Part shown: positions 10,081 through 22,670 of the stretch, piece by piece
Numbering within the stretch: position 1 is the stretch's first letter
Layout: each line of letters opens with the position of its first letter
Assembly (NCBI GenBank): GCA_023525715.1
Contig: CM042012.1
Location: 122,462,705 to 122,526,704, forward strand
DNA: 64,000 bases
From: Cichorium intybus
Lineage: Eukaryota; Streptophyta; Magnoliopsida; Asterales; Asteraceae
Direction: 5' to 3'
Notes under the pieces: generated by a model
The model's input: the letters and a program-made list of their open reading frames with translations, nothing else
Told to the model about the DNA's origin: nothing
Databases searched by the model: none
Made by a program: the position numbers and the translations under genes

Positions 10081-10454
10081 AACCCTACCCATGCTCTAAC
10101 AAGGGTCGTGCTAAGAACAGCCCACAGAGATTTCTTTGGAAATTTTTACAAATCTTGTAAGACTATAGTTATTGGTGTTGGACATTTAATAATCAGACGC
10201 ATACGAGAAAGTAGCAACATAATTTAATGTTTAGTTAATATATGCAAGAGACTTTATTTTCATTTTGTAATAGATGTGTATTTACAATTTTTTATCAATG
10301 TTAGATAGGTAGTCTTCAAACTTTAAAAAGATCACTGATAGCAACGTCATCCAATGATAAAGCAATCTTATTAGATTGGTTTGGGTAAAGTACATCAAGA
10401 GTATCTCTATCACATGTAGTCATGTCATCCGTTGCACATAGAATTTTTGGATTA

Positions 10455-12360
10455 TGTAACGCCAAAATGTATTTATTATATAATTATAATAAAAAGGGCA
10501 AAATGGTCATTTTACCCCAAAAGGGTAATTTGGTCATTTGGACAGAAAAGGACTTGTTATGTAATAATATTTTAGGTCTTGGACTTAAAATGTTATAAAA
10601 GTTGGTTATTTGTCATAAATTGTGTTATTTGTGGCAAAACTTTGAAATATGCAACTTCAAGGACCAAAGTGCAATTTCTGGAAGTATATAAGCAAGACTT
10701 GTGTGCAGAAATTTGGAGTTACGGGAACAAGTCTTGGCTGAAATTCTGCAGAAGTTTGGAAGGTTTTCTTGAAGGTTTGAAGCTTGGATTGTAATCCTTG
10801 GCTTAAAAGGGTATAATTGGAAGAATTTGAGGTAAGTTCCAAGTTCTTGATTGTTATTTTTGATGAGTTGTGTAGAACTCAAAAACTGTAAATTCAGTTG
10901 TGTTTGTGTGTTTAAATTGATTAGATACTTCCATTAAGTCCTTATAACAAAGAAATAACCCAATCAAATGGAAGTAGGATGTTATAAATGGCAAAATTGA
11001 AGAATTGGGGTTGTTAGAATTTAGAACCCTAATCTTCCCTTTGAATGATTGAGTTGTTTTCAATGCTTAAAAACCTTGTTTTTATGAAGGGTTTTAGCCT
11101 AGGAACAAACCCCAAGTGATTAAGAACGAAAATAATCACTTAATATGAGAAATCTGCAAGCTACAGTGCAAAAATCGCGACTGGCCAGGGGGTCTGCCCA
11201 GGCGCCAGGCGCAGTGCGCCCAGGAGCCAGGCGGGGCGCGCCCAGGCGCAGTGCGCCCTGACCCTGGCGCAGTGCGCCTCCAATGCAGTGGCCAGACAGA
11301 AACTTTGAAACGCTAACTTTTGCGTTGCTTGTCCGATTAAGCTCAAATTTGAACCATAGGTGTGTTATGGTCTGAAAAGTTTGGGAAAATTTTTAGATTG
11401 AGTTTCCGACCCCTCGGGAGCACTGTAGACCGGTCCGAATGCCTCGGTGAATAGTAAAATTCACATAAAGTTAGTAAACGGAAAGTTTATTAACTAGGCA
11501 TCGTTTATAACATTGTTTTATTGAACTCTAGTGTATTAGAGTTAATTAAAGTGGGTATTAACCTATAATCATTTTGAAAATGAATGAAATTATAGGTTTG
11601 GGACAAAATCATACGGACTTCATTTCAAAGCAAGGAACGCTAAAAGCTAGTTGTAGCAAACTTACAGGTGAGTAATCTCACTCGTATTTGATGTGATATA
11701 TGATTGTTGAGCAGCTGCGGATTGAAAACAGTTTTGGGGACGAAAAATGACAGATATTTGATTTGATATGACAATACCAGATAAGCTGTGAGTCTTTAAT
11801 AGACAAGAACGGAGCTGTGAGTCAAATCTTTATTGACAAGACCGGAACCAGCCGTGAGTCAATAAAGATAAATAGACAAGACCGGAACTAGCCGTGAGTC
11901 TAGGCAACAGCGGGCTAACCCGTGAGCCACATTTAAACTTATATAGACAAGACCGGAACCAGCCGTGAGTCTAGGCAACAGCGGGATTTTCCCGTGAGCC
12001 ATGTTTGATTTTGTATTGTATGAAATTACATGTTTGACTTTGTATAGAGAATTTTATTCTTATACATGTAGCATTTGATTTGATTACTCACTGGGCTTTA
12101 TAGCTCACAGTTTATGTGATATGTCCCTGCAGGTGAGCGTGATCCCGCGAAGGGAAAAGATAAAGTCCGTGACTGAGGACTTCGTGTTGAAGTAATACCC
12201 GGCTTGAAGAATGTATAATATTTAATGTATTGTACTTCGTGATACACTTGTACTCGTATTTTGTTAACTAAGACCCCAGACTTATGGTTTTTATTGTAAA
12301 ATATTTGGTTTGTAAAACAAAAATTTTTGGGGTGTTTTTGTTAATAAGTCGGGTGTTACA
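10455..12360 (+). repeat. 5' LTR of chromovirus 1
   Basis: 1906 bp, TG...CA. A TATAAAAG near 10593 is a candidate promoter. A GC-rich segment at 11187-11290 repeats GCGCAGTGCGCC. A tandem array of hairpin units lies at 11780-12002. Open frames here are repeated identically in the 3' LTR and are not genes. Confidence 0.93.
11780..12002 (+). repeat. Tandem hairpin-forming array in the chromovirus 1 LTR
   Basis: Units of the type GACAAGACCGGAACCAGCCG plus TGAGTC alternate with GGCAACAGCGGG...CCCGTGAGCC units. GCGGGCTAACCCGT (11910-11923) and GCGGGATTTTCCCGT (11981-11995) keep the stem while the loop-proximal bases change, the second gaining an A-T pair. A near-identical copy is at 18515-18739. 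Confidence 0.75.
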
Positions 12361-12363
12361 AGT

Positions 12364-12375
12364 TGGTATCAGAGC
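12364..12375 (+). promoter_or_regulatory. Primer binding site, initiator tRNA-Met
   Basis: TGGTATCAGAGC lies three bases after the 5' LTR and is complementary to the 3' end of plant initiator tRNA-Met, the usual primer of Tekay elements. Confidence 0.9.
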
Positions 12376-12512
12376 CATGGTTTAAGTGAACTAGGTGTCT
12401 TAGATTAGATCCCTGGACTTAAACCTTGAGAGAAGCACAGATAATTGGACTGTTATATATATATAGGTTGTTACTATATATGTAATCTAACAGTTTTCTG
12501 AAATTTTGAAGT

Positions 12513-15500
12513 ATGAGAAATACACAAAGCAATCCTACTGGTGTGAATTCACGTGGAACTGCAAGAAGCGGACCGGCTAGGTCACGTGGAACTGCAAGAA
12601 GCGGACCAGCAAGGTCACGCGGCTCTGTTGGGCGAAGAGCACTAGCAAGGGAACCGGTGGGACAAAATCCACCTGATATACGAACTATTGTGGAAGAAGT
12701 GGTTAGGCAGATGATGCCTGCGATAATAAATAATTCCAACCTGGGCGGCAATCCAAATCCGAGTGCTAATCCAATTCCTACCGAAGAGGCTGCAAAAAGT
12801 GTTCATGACGGGCAGCCAGAAAATGAAAGCCAGGGAGAAAGTCAGGCCCGGGCAGTAAAAGAAACTCCAGGTGGGGAAGCCTCGATAAAGAAGGTTGGGT
12901 GTACATATAAATCCTTTCTTGGTTGTAAACCAAAGGAATTTTCGGGGACAGATGATCCAGTCAAAGCTATGGAATGGATCATGCATATGGAAAAGGTGTT
13001 CCGAGTAAGCAAGTGTGCGGATGAAGATAAAGTGGAATTTGCCACGAACCAACTTACAAGTGGCGCATTACATTGGTGGCAAACTTACTATAGATCACTG
13101 GATCTTGATTCGTCCCAATCAATATAATGGGAGCAATTCAAGACAAAGTTTAATGAAGAATACTGCTCGGAAGTCGCTATTCAGAAGCTGGAGGATGAAT
13201 TCCTGCATTTGGAACAGGGTTCCCGATCTGTTCAGGAATATACTCTTAGCTTTCTGGAGAAAGCTCGGTTTGCGGAACACCATATCTACACTGAAAAGAG
13301 AAAGATCGACAAGTATGTTCGGGGGTTGACCACCCGAATTAGAGAGATTGTGCAACCGTTGAAACTAACTACTTTCCGACAAGTGGTGGATCGAGCCACC
13401 GAAAGAGAAACAGAATTGAAGCGGCAGGAAGATGAAAAGAAAGTTTTGGAAACGAAACGAAAGGCGGAAGACCAAGGTTGGACGCCTCAGAAAAAGTTGC
13501 AACAATCCGGGTCTAAAGGAAAGGGCCAGAAAGATGAAGGAAGGTGGTGCGAAAAGTGTAGAAAACGGCACACGGGCAGTTGTCGCAGTGATACTGGGCC
13601 GCTTACCTGCCGAAATTGTGGAAAAACGGGTCATATTACACGGGAGTGTCGGGCGGAAAGAAGGTGCTACCAATGCGGGGCTACAGATCATCTTCGCTCG
13701 AACTGTCCCCAACTGAAATCTGGTGTATACAGTGAAAGACCTAGAGATGACCCAATGGGAAAGAAAGAAGAGCCGAAGAACAGGGGACGACCAGTGGCCT
13801 CACGAGCTTTTCAGATGACTGTGGAAGAAGCCCGTGAGAAGACGGATGTGGTGACACGTATTTTCACTCTCAATACCATACCTGTATATGTTATTTTTGA
13901 TCCGGGAGCCACTCACTGTTTTGTATCGGAATCTTTATTGCCACGCCTGAATGTACCTTTAACCCCGATGGATGAAAGTCTAGAAGTAGCTATAGCGGAC
14001 GGCCGATATGTCTGGGTTTCTGAACAGATGGAAGGTTGTCAGCTTAAAATCTACGGGACCGTTTTCCCTATAGATTTGAAGCCGATGACTACCAACGAGT
14101 TTGGTGTAATTGTGGGAATGGATTGGTTAGCAACAAATTATGCTAACGTGGATTGCAGAAATAAAAGTATTACAGTGTTATCACCGGAAGGAGAATGGAT
14201 GAAAATTCAAGGTGAACGACCTCGGTTACGAATGCCAGTTATCTCCTTTGCTCAAGCCCGAAGCTGTATTAGTAAAGGAGGGATGTCTTACTTGGCTTAT
14301 GTGTCGGTGGCTCAACCGATTAAAGTGGGGGTAGCGAATGTGAATGTGGTGAACGAGTTCCCAGATGTGTTTCCAGACGAACTTCCAGGGTTGCCACCAG
14401 ATCGACAGGTTGAGTTCACGATTCAACTAGTTCCGGGAGCTGCACCTGTTGCCCGAGCTCCATACCGTTTAGCACCTTCAGAGATGGTGGAACTGCGGAA
14501 GCAACTGGAAGAATTGTTAGACAGGGGTTTCATCAGACCGAGTACATCGCCTTGGGGAGCCCCTATTTTTTTGTCAAGAAGAAAGATGGGTCAATGCGCA
14601 TGTGCATTGACTATCGGGAACTAAACAAGATCACGGTAAAGAACAAGTACCCGCTACCCAGAATAGATGACTTGTTTGACCAACTGCAAGGTGCGTCCTA
14701 TTTTTCCAAGATTGATCTGAGGTCAGGATACCATCAGTTGAAGATAAGGGAGTCAGACATTCCGAAGACGGCATTCCGAACGAGATACGGTCATTATGAG
14801 TTTTTGGTAATGCCTTTTGGGTTAACCAATGCTCCAGCCGTATTCATGGATCTTATGAACCGGGTGTGCCGACCGTTCCTTGATACCTCGGTGATAGTGT
14901 TTATAGATGACATCTTGGTGTATTCAAGAAGTCAAACCGAACATGAAGTGCACCTGCGACAAGTATTGGAGTTACTTCGCCGAGAAAAGCTGTATGCTAA
15001 ATTCTCCAAGTGTGAATTCTGGTTAAGAGAGGTTCAATTCCTTGGCCATGTAATTAATGCTGAAGGGGTGAAAGTAGATCCAGCAAAGATTGAAGCCGTG
15101 ATGAAATGGGAACCGCCTAGAAGTCCCACTGAAGTAAGAAGTTTTCTTGGTTTGGCAGGCTATTACAGAAGATTTGTCGAGAACTTTTCCTCGATAGCTG
15201 TCCCGTTGACCAAGTTAACTAAGAAAGGTGAGAAATTTACTTGGGCTAAAGAGCAGCAAGAAGCATTCCAGAAACTGAAACAAGCTTTATGTGAAGCGCC
15301 GGTGTTAGTACTACCACAAAGCGGAGAAGAGTATGTGATCTACAGCGATGCTTCTAGAATTGGTCTTGGGTGTGTTCTGATGCAGAAAGGTCGGGTCATA
15401 GCTTATGCGTCACGCCAATTAAAAGATGCCGAAAAGAAGTATCCCGTCCATGATCTGGAATTAGCTGCGGTGGTCCTAGCATTGAAGTTGTGGAGACATT

Positions 15501-17155
15501 ATTTATACGGTGTAAAATTTGTTATTTACACGGATCACAAGAGCCTGAAGTATCTTTTTGACCAGAAAGAGCTCAGCATGAGACAGCAAAGGTGGATGGA
15601 TCTATTGAAAGACTTTGATTGTGAAATTCAGTACCACCCTGGTAAGGCGAATGTAGTGGCAGATGCTTTAAGCCGAAAAGAAGCTCCTCTGAAAGTTACA
15701 TCCGCGTGTATGGGTGTAGTGAGCAGGTTACCAGGATTGATTCGTTTGTCACAAGAGGAAGCGTGTAAGCCGGAGAATGTAAAAAGCGAAAGAATGGTTG
15801 GATATTTGAAGCATCTGGAAGAAAATTCTCAAAAATTGAAGACCTTCAGAGGCCGTATATGGGTCCCGAAACAAGGAGAAGCACGAAATTTGCTTCTAGA
15901 AGATAGCCATTATAGCCGATATACAGTTCATCCGGGTAGTACCAAGATGTATCGGACGTTAAAACCGATGTATTGGTGGCCTGGAATGAAGAGGGACGTT
16001 GGAAGATTTGTGGAAAAATGTTTGACTTGTTTGCAAGTTAAGTCAAACCATCAGAAACCGTATGGAGAAATACAGCCATTGCCGATTCCAGAGAAGAAAT
16101 GGGACCATATTACCATGGATTTTGTGACAAAGTTGCCGCGGACGCCGCGAGGTTATGATTCTATATGGGTGATTGTGGATCGATTGACCAAATCGGCTCA
16201 ATTTATACCATATAAGGAAAAGTACAGAGTAGATCAATTCGCGAAAATCTACATTGATGAAGTATTTTGTCGGCATGGAGTACCAGCATCGATTGTCTCG
16301 GACCGAGATAGTAGGTTTACTTCTCATTTCTGGCAGAGTCTTCAAGAGCAACTGGGTACAAAAGTACTTATGAGTACCGCATATCACCCGTAGACCGATG
16401 GCCAAAGTGAAAGAACGATCCAAACTTTGGAAGATATGTTGAGAACTTGTGTCATTGACTTCGGTGGAAGCTGGGAAGATCATTTGCCTTTAGTGGAATT
16501 CGCATACAATAACAGCTATCATTCCAGCATTCAGATGGCTCCTTATGAAGCCTTGTATGGTGCACCGTGCCGTACTCCGACCTGCTGGACTGAAGTTGGG
16601 GAAAAGCCGTTGGCTGGACCCGAAATTGTTGCCCAGACTGAAGAAAATATCAAACTGATACGTGAAAATTTGAAGGTAGCTCAAAATCGGCAGAAACAGT
16701 ATGCAGACAAGCGGGTGAAACCGATAGAGTTTCAAGTGGGAGATATGGTAATGCTCAAAGTATCCCCTTGGAAAGGCTTGATTCGTTTTGGGAAGAAAGG
16801 AAAGTTGAGTCCTCGTTTCATTGGACCTTTTCGCATATCCCAAAGGGTTGGAGCCGTGGCGTATAGATTGGAGTTACCTGATGAACTTCATGGTATACAT
16901 GATGTATTCCATGTGTCCTATTTGAGGAAGACGTTGTTTGATAAATCTCAACATATACCTCTTGCTGAAATTGAGGTGGATGAAAAGCTATGATACCCGG
17001 AACAACCCGAGCGGGTGCTAGACCGCAAGATAAGACAGCTTAGAAACAAGAAGATCAGTATGGTGAAAGTACTTTGGCGTCATCACAAAGGTTCCGACAT
17101 GACGTGGGAAACCGAAAGTGAGATGAGGGAGAAATATCCTCAACTTTTTGTATGA
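12513..17155 (+). pseudogene. Chromovirus 1 gag-pol polyprotein, four lesions
   Basis: The ATG at 12513 opens a gag matching that of chromovirus 2 almost residue for residue. A TAA at 13125 stops it. The frame resumes through the gag core, two CCHC knuckles (CRNCGKTGHITREC and CYQCGATDHLRSNC) and protease (FDPGATHCFVS). A one-base deletion in a T-run near 14570 shifts the frame at the start of RT. The new frame carries RT (VFIDDILVYS), RNase H (YSDASRIG), the integrase zinc finger and catalytic core (SDRDSRF), is stopped by TAG at 16391, resumes, and is stopped again by TGA at 16991 just before the chromodomain. The last frame ends at 17155. Such a copy could have moved only if proteins were supplied by another element or if the lesions arose after insertion; the nearly identical LTRs favour the first. 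Confidence 0.9.
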
Positions 17156-17175
17156 TTTCGGGGACGAAATCTCTT

Positions 17176-17188
17176 AAAGGAGGGGAGA
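17176..17188 (+). promoter_or_regulatory. Polypurine tract of chromovirus 1
   Basis: AAAGGAGGGGAGA lies just before the 3' LTR and would prime plus-strand DNA synthesis. Confidence 0.8.
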
Positions 17189-17191
17189 ATT

Positions 17192-19097
17192 TGTAACGCC
17201 AAAATGTATTTATTATATAATTATAATAAAAAGGGCAAAATGGTCATTTTACCCCAAAAGGGTAATTTGGTCATTTGGACAGAAAAGGACTTGTTATGTA
17301 ATAATATTTTAGGTCTTGGACTTAAAATGTTATAAAAGTTGGTTATTTGTCATAAATTGTGTTATTTGTGGCAAAACTTTGAAATATGCAACTTCAAGGA
17401 CCAAAGTGCAATTTCTGGAAGTATATAAGCAAGACTTGTGTGCAGAAATTTGGAGTTACGGGAACAAGTCTTGGCTGAAATTCTGCAGAAGTTTGGAAGG
17501 TTTTCTTGAAGGTTTGAAGCTTGGATTGTAATCCTTGGCTTAAAAGGGTATAATTGGAAGAATTTGAGGTAAGTTCCAAGTTCTTGATTGTTATTTTTGA
17601 TGAGTTGTGTAGAACTCAAAAACTGTAAATTCAGTTGTGTTTGTGTGTTTAAATTGATTAGATACTTCCATTAAGTCCTTATAACAAAGAAATAACCCAA
17701 TCAAATGGAAGTAGGATGCTATAAATGGCAAAATTGAAGAATTGGGGTTGTTAGAATTTAGAACCCTAATCTTCCCTTTGAATGATTGAGTTGTTTTCAA
17801 TGCTTAAAAACCTTGTTTTTATGAAGGGTTTTATCCTAGGAACAAACCCCAAGTGATTAAGAACGAAAATAATCACTTAATATGAGAAATCTGCAAGCTA
17901 CAGTGCAAAAATCGCGACTGGCCAGGGGGTCTGCCCAGGCGCCAGGCGCAGTGCGCCCAGGAGCCAGGCGGGGCGCGCCCAGGCGCAGTGCGCCCTGACC
18001 CTGGCGCAGTGCGCCTCCAATGCAGTGGCCAGACAGAAACTTTGAAACGCTAACTTTTGCGTTGCTTGTCCGATTAAGCTCAAATTTGAACCATAGGTGT
18101 GTTATGGTCTGAAAAGTTTGGGAAAATTTTTAGATTGAGTTTCCGACCCCTCGGGAGCACTGTAGACCGGTCCGAATGCCTCGGTGAATAGTAAAATTCA
18201 CATAAAGTTAGTAAACGGAAAGTTTATTAACTAGGCATCGTTTATAACATTGTTTTATTGAACTCTAGTGTATTAGAGTTAATTAAAGTGGGTATTAACC
18301 TATAATCATTTTGAAAATGAATGAAATTATAGGTTTGGGACAAAATCATACGGACTTCATTTCAAAGCAAGGAACGCTAAAAGCTAGTTGTAGCAAACTT
18401 ACAGGTGAGTAATCTCACTCGTATTTGATGTGATATATGATTGTTGAGCAGCTGCGGATTGAAAACAGTTTTGGGGACGAAAAATGACAGATATTTGATT
18501 TGATATGACAATACCAGATATGCCGTGAGTCTTTAATAGACAAGAACGGAGCTGTGAGTCAAATCTTTATTGACAAGACCGGAACCAGCCGTGAGTCAAT
18601 AAAGATAAATAGACAAGACCGGAACCAGCCGTGAGTCTAGGCAACAGCGGGCTAACCCGTGAGCCACATTTAAACTTATATAGACAACACCAGAACCAGC
18701 CGTGAGTCTAGGCAACAGCGGGATTTTCCCGTGAGCCATGTTTGATTTTGTATTGTATGAAATTACATGTTTGACTTTGTATAGAGAATTTTATTCTTAT
18801 ACATGTAGCATTTGATTTGATTACTCACTGGGCTTTATAGCTCACAGTTTATGTGATATGTCCCTGCAGGTGAGCATGATCCCGCGAAGGGAAAAGATAA
18901 AGTCCGTGACTGAGGACTTCGTGTTGAAGTAATACCCGGCTTGAAGAATGTATAATATTTAATGTATTGTACTTCGTGATACACTTGTACTCGTATTTTG
19001 TTAACTAAGACCCCAGACTTATGGTTTTTATTGTAAAATATTTGGTTTGTAAAACAAAAATTTTTGGGGTGTTTTTGTTAATAAGTCGGGTGTTACA
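17192..19097 (+). repeat. 3' LTR of chromovirus 1
   Basis: 1906 bp, the same length as the 5' copy. Observed differences include GTTATAAATGG versus GCTATAAATGG, and changes in the hairpin array. Confidence 0.93.
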
Positions 19098-19856
19098 GAT
19101 TAGGTGTCTAAGCCATGACTTGTAATTGTACTTATCTTGTTAATTGAAGCAAAGTCCATTTGGGTTGCCCTCATAGCTGGAGGTTAGGATAGAGTTCAGT
19201 AGAGTAAAAGGTTGATTTATTAATTGTTTAATAAATCAATAGAATTAATTAAATGGTTTATCAATATATTTAAGTGTTAATATATTAATTAGAAAATATA
19301 ATAATTAATTAAGATTTAATCTAGAATTAATTTGATTTAATTTAGTGATTAAATTAATTAATTAAAAGTGCAGGGACTGGTTCTGTAATTATTCAATAGT
19401 TGAATATTGACTAGCCAGTGTACAAGGGTGGAAAGTGGCGAGTTTATGGTGTGGGCATCATAAATCTCGAAACCCTAATTAGGGTTTAGAGAAAGCCTTG
19501 CCCAATTGGTAAAAGGCTTACCAAAGATGGGCTCTAGGGTTTCAAGTTGTACCACCTGAGATCTATAAATAAGGATCCCCTAGGAACCCTAATCCTGCGC
19601 CATTCTCACCAAGATTACTCTGCTGGATTCTCTTCTCCATTGCTTGGGAGTGACACCATCTGAGGCAGGACATTTGTGCTGCTGGCTTCAAGGATCATAA
19701 GATCAAAAGGTTGGTTTTCTCAGTTTTGATCTTTAGATATAATTGTTTCCTTTAGGCTTTAGTTTATTATCTTCATAGAAGAAAACATAGATCTTTCTAG
19801 TGTTGCATGTGAATCATAAGAGATTATTTGTTCATTGTTTGCTAGAAAACCCTTCA
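19098..19856 (+). repeat. 5' LTR of copia A, main part
   Basis: This continues the ten LTR bases at 10445-10454 after the chromovirus. Bases 19098-19102 are the duplicated GATTA. It ends CCCTTCA. A TATAAATAAGG at about 19563 is a candidate promoter. The sequence matches the 3' LTR at 25732-26495. Confidence 0.9.
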
Positions 19857-19857
19857 G

Positions 19858-19869
19858 TGGTATCAGAGC
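19858..19869 (+). promoter_or_regulatory. Primer binding site of copia A, initiator tRNA-Met
   Basis: TGGTATCAGAGC starts one base after the 5' LTR end. This is the standard primer site for plant copia elements. Confidence 0.9.
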
Positions 19870-21102
19870 ATAGGCTGTTTTCTTGTGAAATTGATATAAA
19901 CTGCATGCTTAATTCTTGCCTTGAGGTGTTTTGCGAAAACTCCTCCTTGGGAGCCATAAATTTCGACGGCTTGGCTAGGGTTTCCTAACCCTAGCCGCCA
20001 TGCCCTAATGGTCCCTCTTGATTGCTTGATTTACTTGCCATAATAGTATGTTGTTATTTTTGGTAATGAGATTAATTAAAATAACTTGAACCCTTCTTGC
20101 TTGGCTTGTAATTTTCGAGAACCATAGGGGCATTGATAGAAAAATTAATTTGATTAATTTGGTAATATCTATCTTAGATTTAATTAGTTTAATTAATTGT
20201 TAATTAAAAGATCAATTAAATCAGCTTAAAGAATTAATTTAAATTTTCAAAAATTGTTTAAAATTTGCGAAAATTATAATTAAATTAATTCTAAAATATT
20301 TTAATAAGATTAAAATATATCTTATATATTTATGATTAAAAGTTAATACTTATATATAAGATTAAATGGTTAGTCTTACCACAAGTAGGCCTCATTCACA
20401 AAACTATCCTATAAAGAGGGTATAAGGCGACTGCCTATAAAATGGTAGTCTAATGGGTATCCACTCTTACCCACCGCTCTCCTGGTCAGTCGAGTGTCGT
20501 TAGCCGAACGGGTTTGATAGAACCGCTAAAGCCTCTTAAAAGTATAATGCTATAATTGAAAGTACTAGAACTTTGAACAAAACCCAATCTAGTTACTTTA
20601 GGTTAAAAATGTGAATTTGTGCTAATCCATGAAATTGCACATTGCAATTTGTGAAACATTGGTGGAGCGTGTGTGGTTAACCGGCACACCAATAAGGGTT
20701 CACAAAGAGTTGCAATGGGTTTCTCGATTTTGTCATTATTAACGGAGCGTGTGTGGTTAACCGACACGTTAATTAGAGATGACAATTGACTTCGAGAGTA
20801 ACAAGCTAATTTGCATGGTTATTCCTACCCGGTTTGTGATCCTCGGCATCCCAGTCACAAACAGTGGGGCACATCCGAGACTAAACATGCCATTGAATAG
20901 TTCAATGTGTCTCAACAGATCTAGGAATTTCATAAGATGAAATTGATAAGTGTATTATCTATCTTAATGACCATTATGTTGTGATTACGGCATCCCTCTT
21001 CACACCATAGTTGGGGTATTTTGGGTCCTAGCCTTAATAAATAATATATTGGGTAATTATTTAAAAGGATTAATTAAACTAATAAAATTCTGTTTATTGT
21101 AG
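19870..21102 (+). other. Long untranslated leader of copia A
   Basis: AT-rich leader without coding potential. It contains a conserved block (ACCCACCGCTCTCCTGG near 20470) and two copies of a GGAGCGTGTGTGGTTAACCG motif, at 20664 and 20744. The start of this leader is also present in copia B up to about 40694. Confidence 0.6.
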
Positions 21103-21780
21103 ATGTCTGAATCAAGTGTCTATTCTCCTCCCTCTCCTCCTTCACCCATTTAGAGCATCAGAAAGCACCTGCTAAATATGGAAAGGCTGACTGGCCTTAA
21201 CTATAAGGAATGGCTTCGTAATTGGATACTGGCTCTCGGCATTGCTGGCAAGCTACATCTCACCGAGTATCCGATCCCAGTTCCACCGGAACAAGCCATC
21301 ATAAAAGGTTCTTATGATGAACCTAAAATGGTTCGTGACCTCATGCTATTGACCATTGACCCCGAGTTCCACAAGGATTTTGAATCCTTGGGGCCATATG
21401 AGTTAATGCAATCGGTTGAGGAAAAATTCCAAAAACCGGTTGAAGAGGAATGAGCTAGGATCTTCAAAAGACTTGCAGAGTGTAAGTTAAAAGAAGGAAG
21501 TAACATCGATTCACATGTTCTTCAGATTGAAGCATACATAAGTGAATTGTACAAACTTGGTTATTCCATGAGTCAGGAGTCGAGTGTTAACACTCTACTC
21601 GCTTCACTGACCAGTAAGTACGAGCTGTTCATTCAGACGTATAGAAAGGAAGACCAGAAAAAGACCTTAATGGAAATGCGTCCACTATTGACTTTATACG
21701 AGTCACTCTTGGACAGGCATAGCTCCAATGGTTCAGCTACTTCTGGATTAAGTCCAGTGAAAAGACGCAGCAAGAAATGA
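21103..21780 (+). pseudogene. Copia A gag, degenerate
   Basis: The frame begins at ATG 21103 (MSESSVYSPPSPPSPI). It meets TAG at 21151 and TGA at 21451, and ends at TGA 21778, so about 225 codons remain. The segments MERLTGLNYKEWLRNWILAL, ECKLKEGSNIDSHVLQIEAY and SSVNTLLASL are typical of plant copia gag (UBN2-type), which packages element RNA into cytoplasmic particles. No CCHC zinc knuckle is left downstream and no pol follows. It is a truncated gag relic of a family whose copies seem to depend on other elements for movement. Confidence 0.8.
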
Positions 21781-22283
21781 TCCAGATCGTCTGGACATGT
21801 CTTAGACTGGGAATCCACAAAATCGGATACAGTCGCGGAAAGATTGGAAGACGCTCCAAGGTCAAAATCTTTTGAAAGCTCAGGTATATCTAAAAACCTC
21901 AAAACTCATGTTCCATAATTCCTTGATGCATAATGTGATAGTCACATTTTGGTTTGTATGCAGGGAATCAGTAGGGTACGGGACATTGGCGCATAGGAGC
22001 ACATTTGGATTGGATTTCCGGCTCATGCAGTTTTGAAGTTTAGTTAGATATTGAAATATTGTTATTAGCTTTTCAGATGCGTATGACATTGTCTATCATA
22101 TAGTACATTGTTCAAGGATTTTGTTTTTTAATAAAATTTTCGTTTAATTTCTTATAACATCTGTTGTTTGAAATTATCCTTGAAATGTCGTATGATTCTG
22201 TTGAATGCATGATTGATGATAACTTAAATATTGAATGCATCTAAAGTGTTTGGATTTTAGGAATTGTGTCCCTTATGATTGTT

Positions 22284-22372
22284 TTTTTTTTTTTTTGAAC
22301 GGCAAATCTATCTTACTCCTACTCCTAAACTACTCCTTGTTATGTTAGTGCCAGGGTTTGAACCCATGACCT
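22284..22372 (-). mobile_element. 5'-truncated tRNA-type SINE
   Basis: A perfect 13-bp duplication, CCTTATGATTGTT, flanks the insert at 22271-22283 and 22373-22385. On the minus strand the body contains a B-box-like GGTTCAAACCC and ends TTTGCCGTTC followed by poly(A), which is the T-run on the plus strand. The A-box half is missing. It lies inside copia A and so inserted later. The same 3' end occurs in the SINE at 54723-54866. Confidence 0.75.
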
Positions 22373-22406
22373 CCTTATGATTGTTAAGATAAATATTATA
22401 ATAATT

Positions 22407-22670
22407 GATTCAACCAAAGGTCCAGTTGGACAGGACCTTGGAATCACTTGACTTAGAGTCACTTGATGAGTTGAGTTCTTAATGTGTCAAGAAATGAATC
22501 AACCAAAGATCCAGTTAGACAGGATTTTGGAATCATTTGACTTGGAGTCATATGATGATTAAGTTCTTTATAAAGCACATGTAGCAAGAAATGAATCACC
22601 CAAAGATCCAAAGGATAGGATTTTGGAATCAGTTGACTTAGAGTCAACTGAAGATTGCAAGTCTTGAACA
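22407..22670. repeat. Three degenerate tandem units of about 80-97 bp in copia A
   Basis: Each unit begins GAWTCAMCCAAAGRTCCA and contains TTGGAATCA followed by GACTTRGAGTCA. Starts are about 22407, 22495 and 22592. It does not code for a protein. Confidence 0.7.

Larger units (their letters stand above)
10455..19097 (+). mobile_element. Ty3 chromovirus 1 (Tekay lineage), complete but coding-defective
   Basis: Two 1906-bp LTRs (10455-12360 and 17192-19097) start TGTAACGCC and end GGTGTTACA. They are flanked by perfect GATTA duplications (10450-10454 and 19098-19102). The internal order is PBS, gag, protease, RT, RNase H, integrase, chromodomain, polypurine tract. The insertion lies ten bases inside the 5' LTR of copia A. 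By eye the LTRs differ at only about 8-10 positions (about 0.5%), so the insertion is young, yet its gag-pol carries four disabling changes. Confidence 0.93.

Noticed and set aside
11161..11346. Alanine-rich minus-strand open frame repeated in the chromovirus 1 LTRs
   Set aside because: It lies over the GCGCAGTGCGCC-rich part of the LTR and is repeated only because the LTR is.
12642..13052. Minus-strand frames opposite the chromovirus gag and integrase
   Set aside because: Antisense shadows that recur wherever the element's coding strand is preserved.
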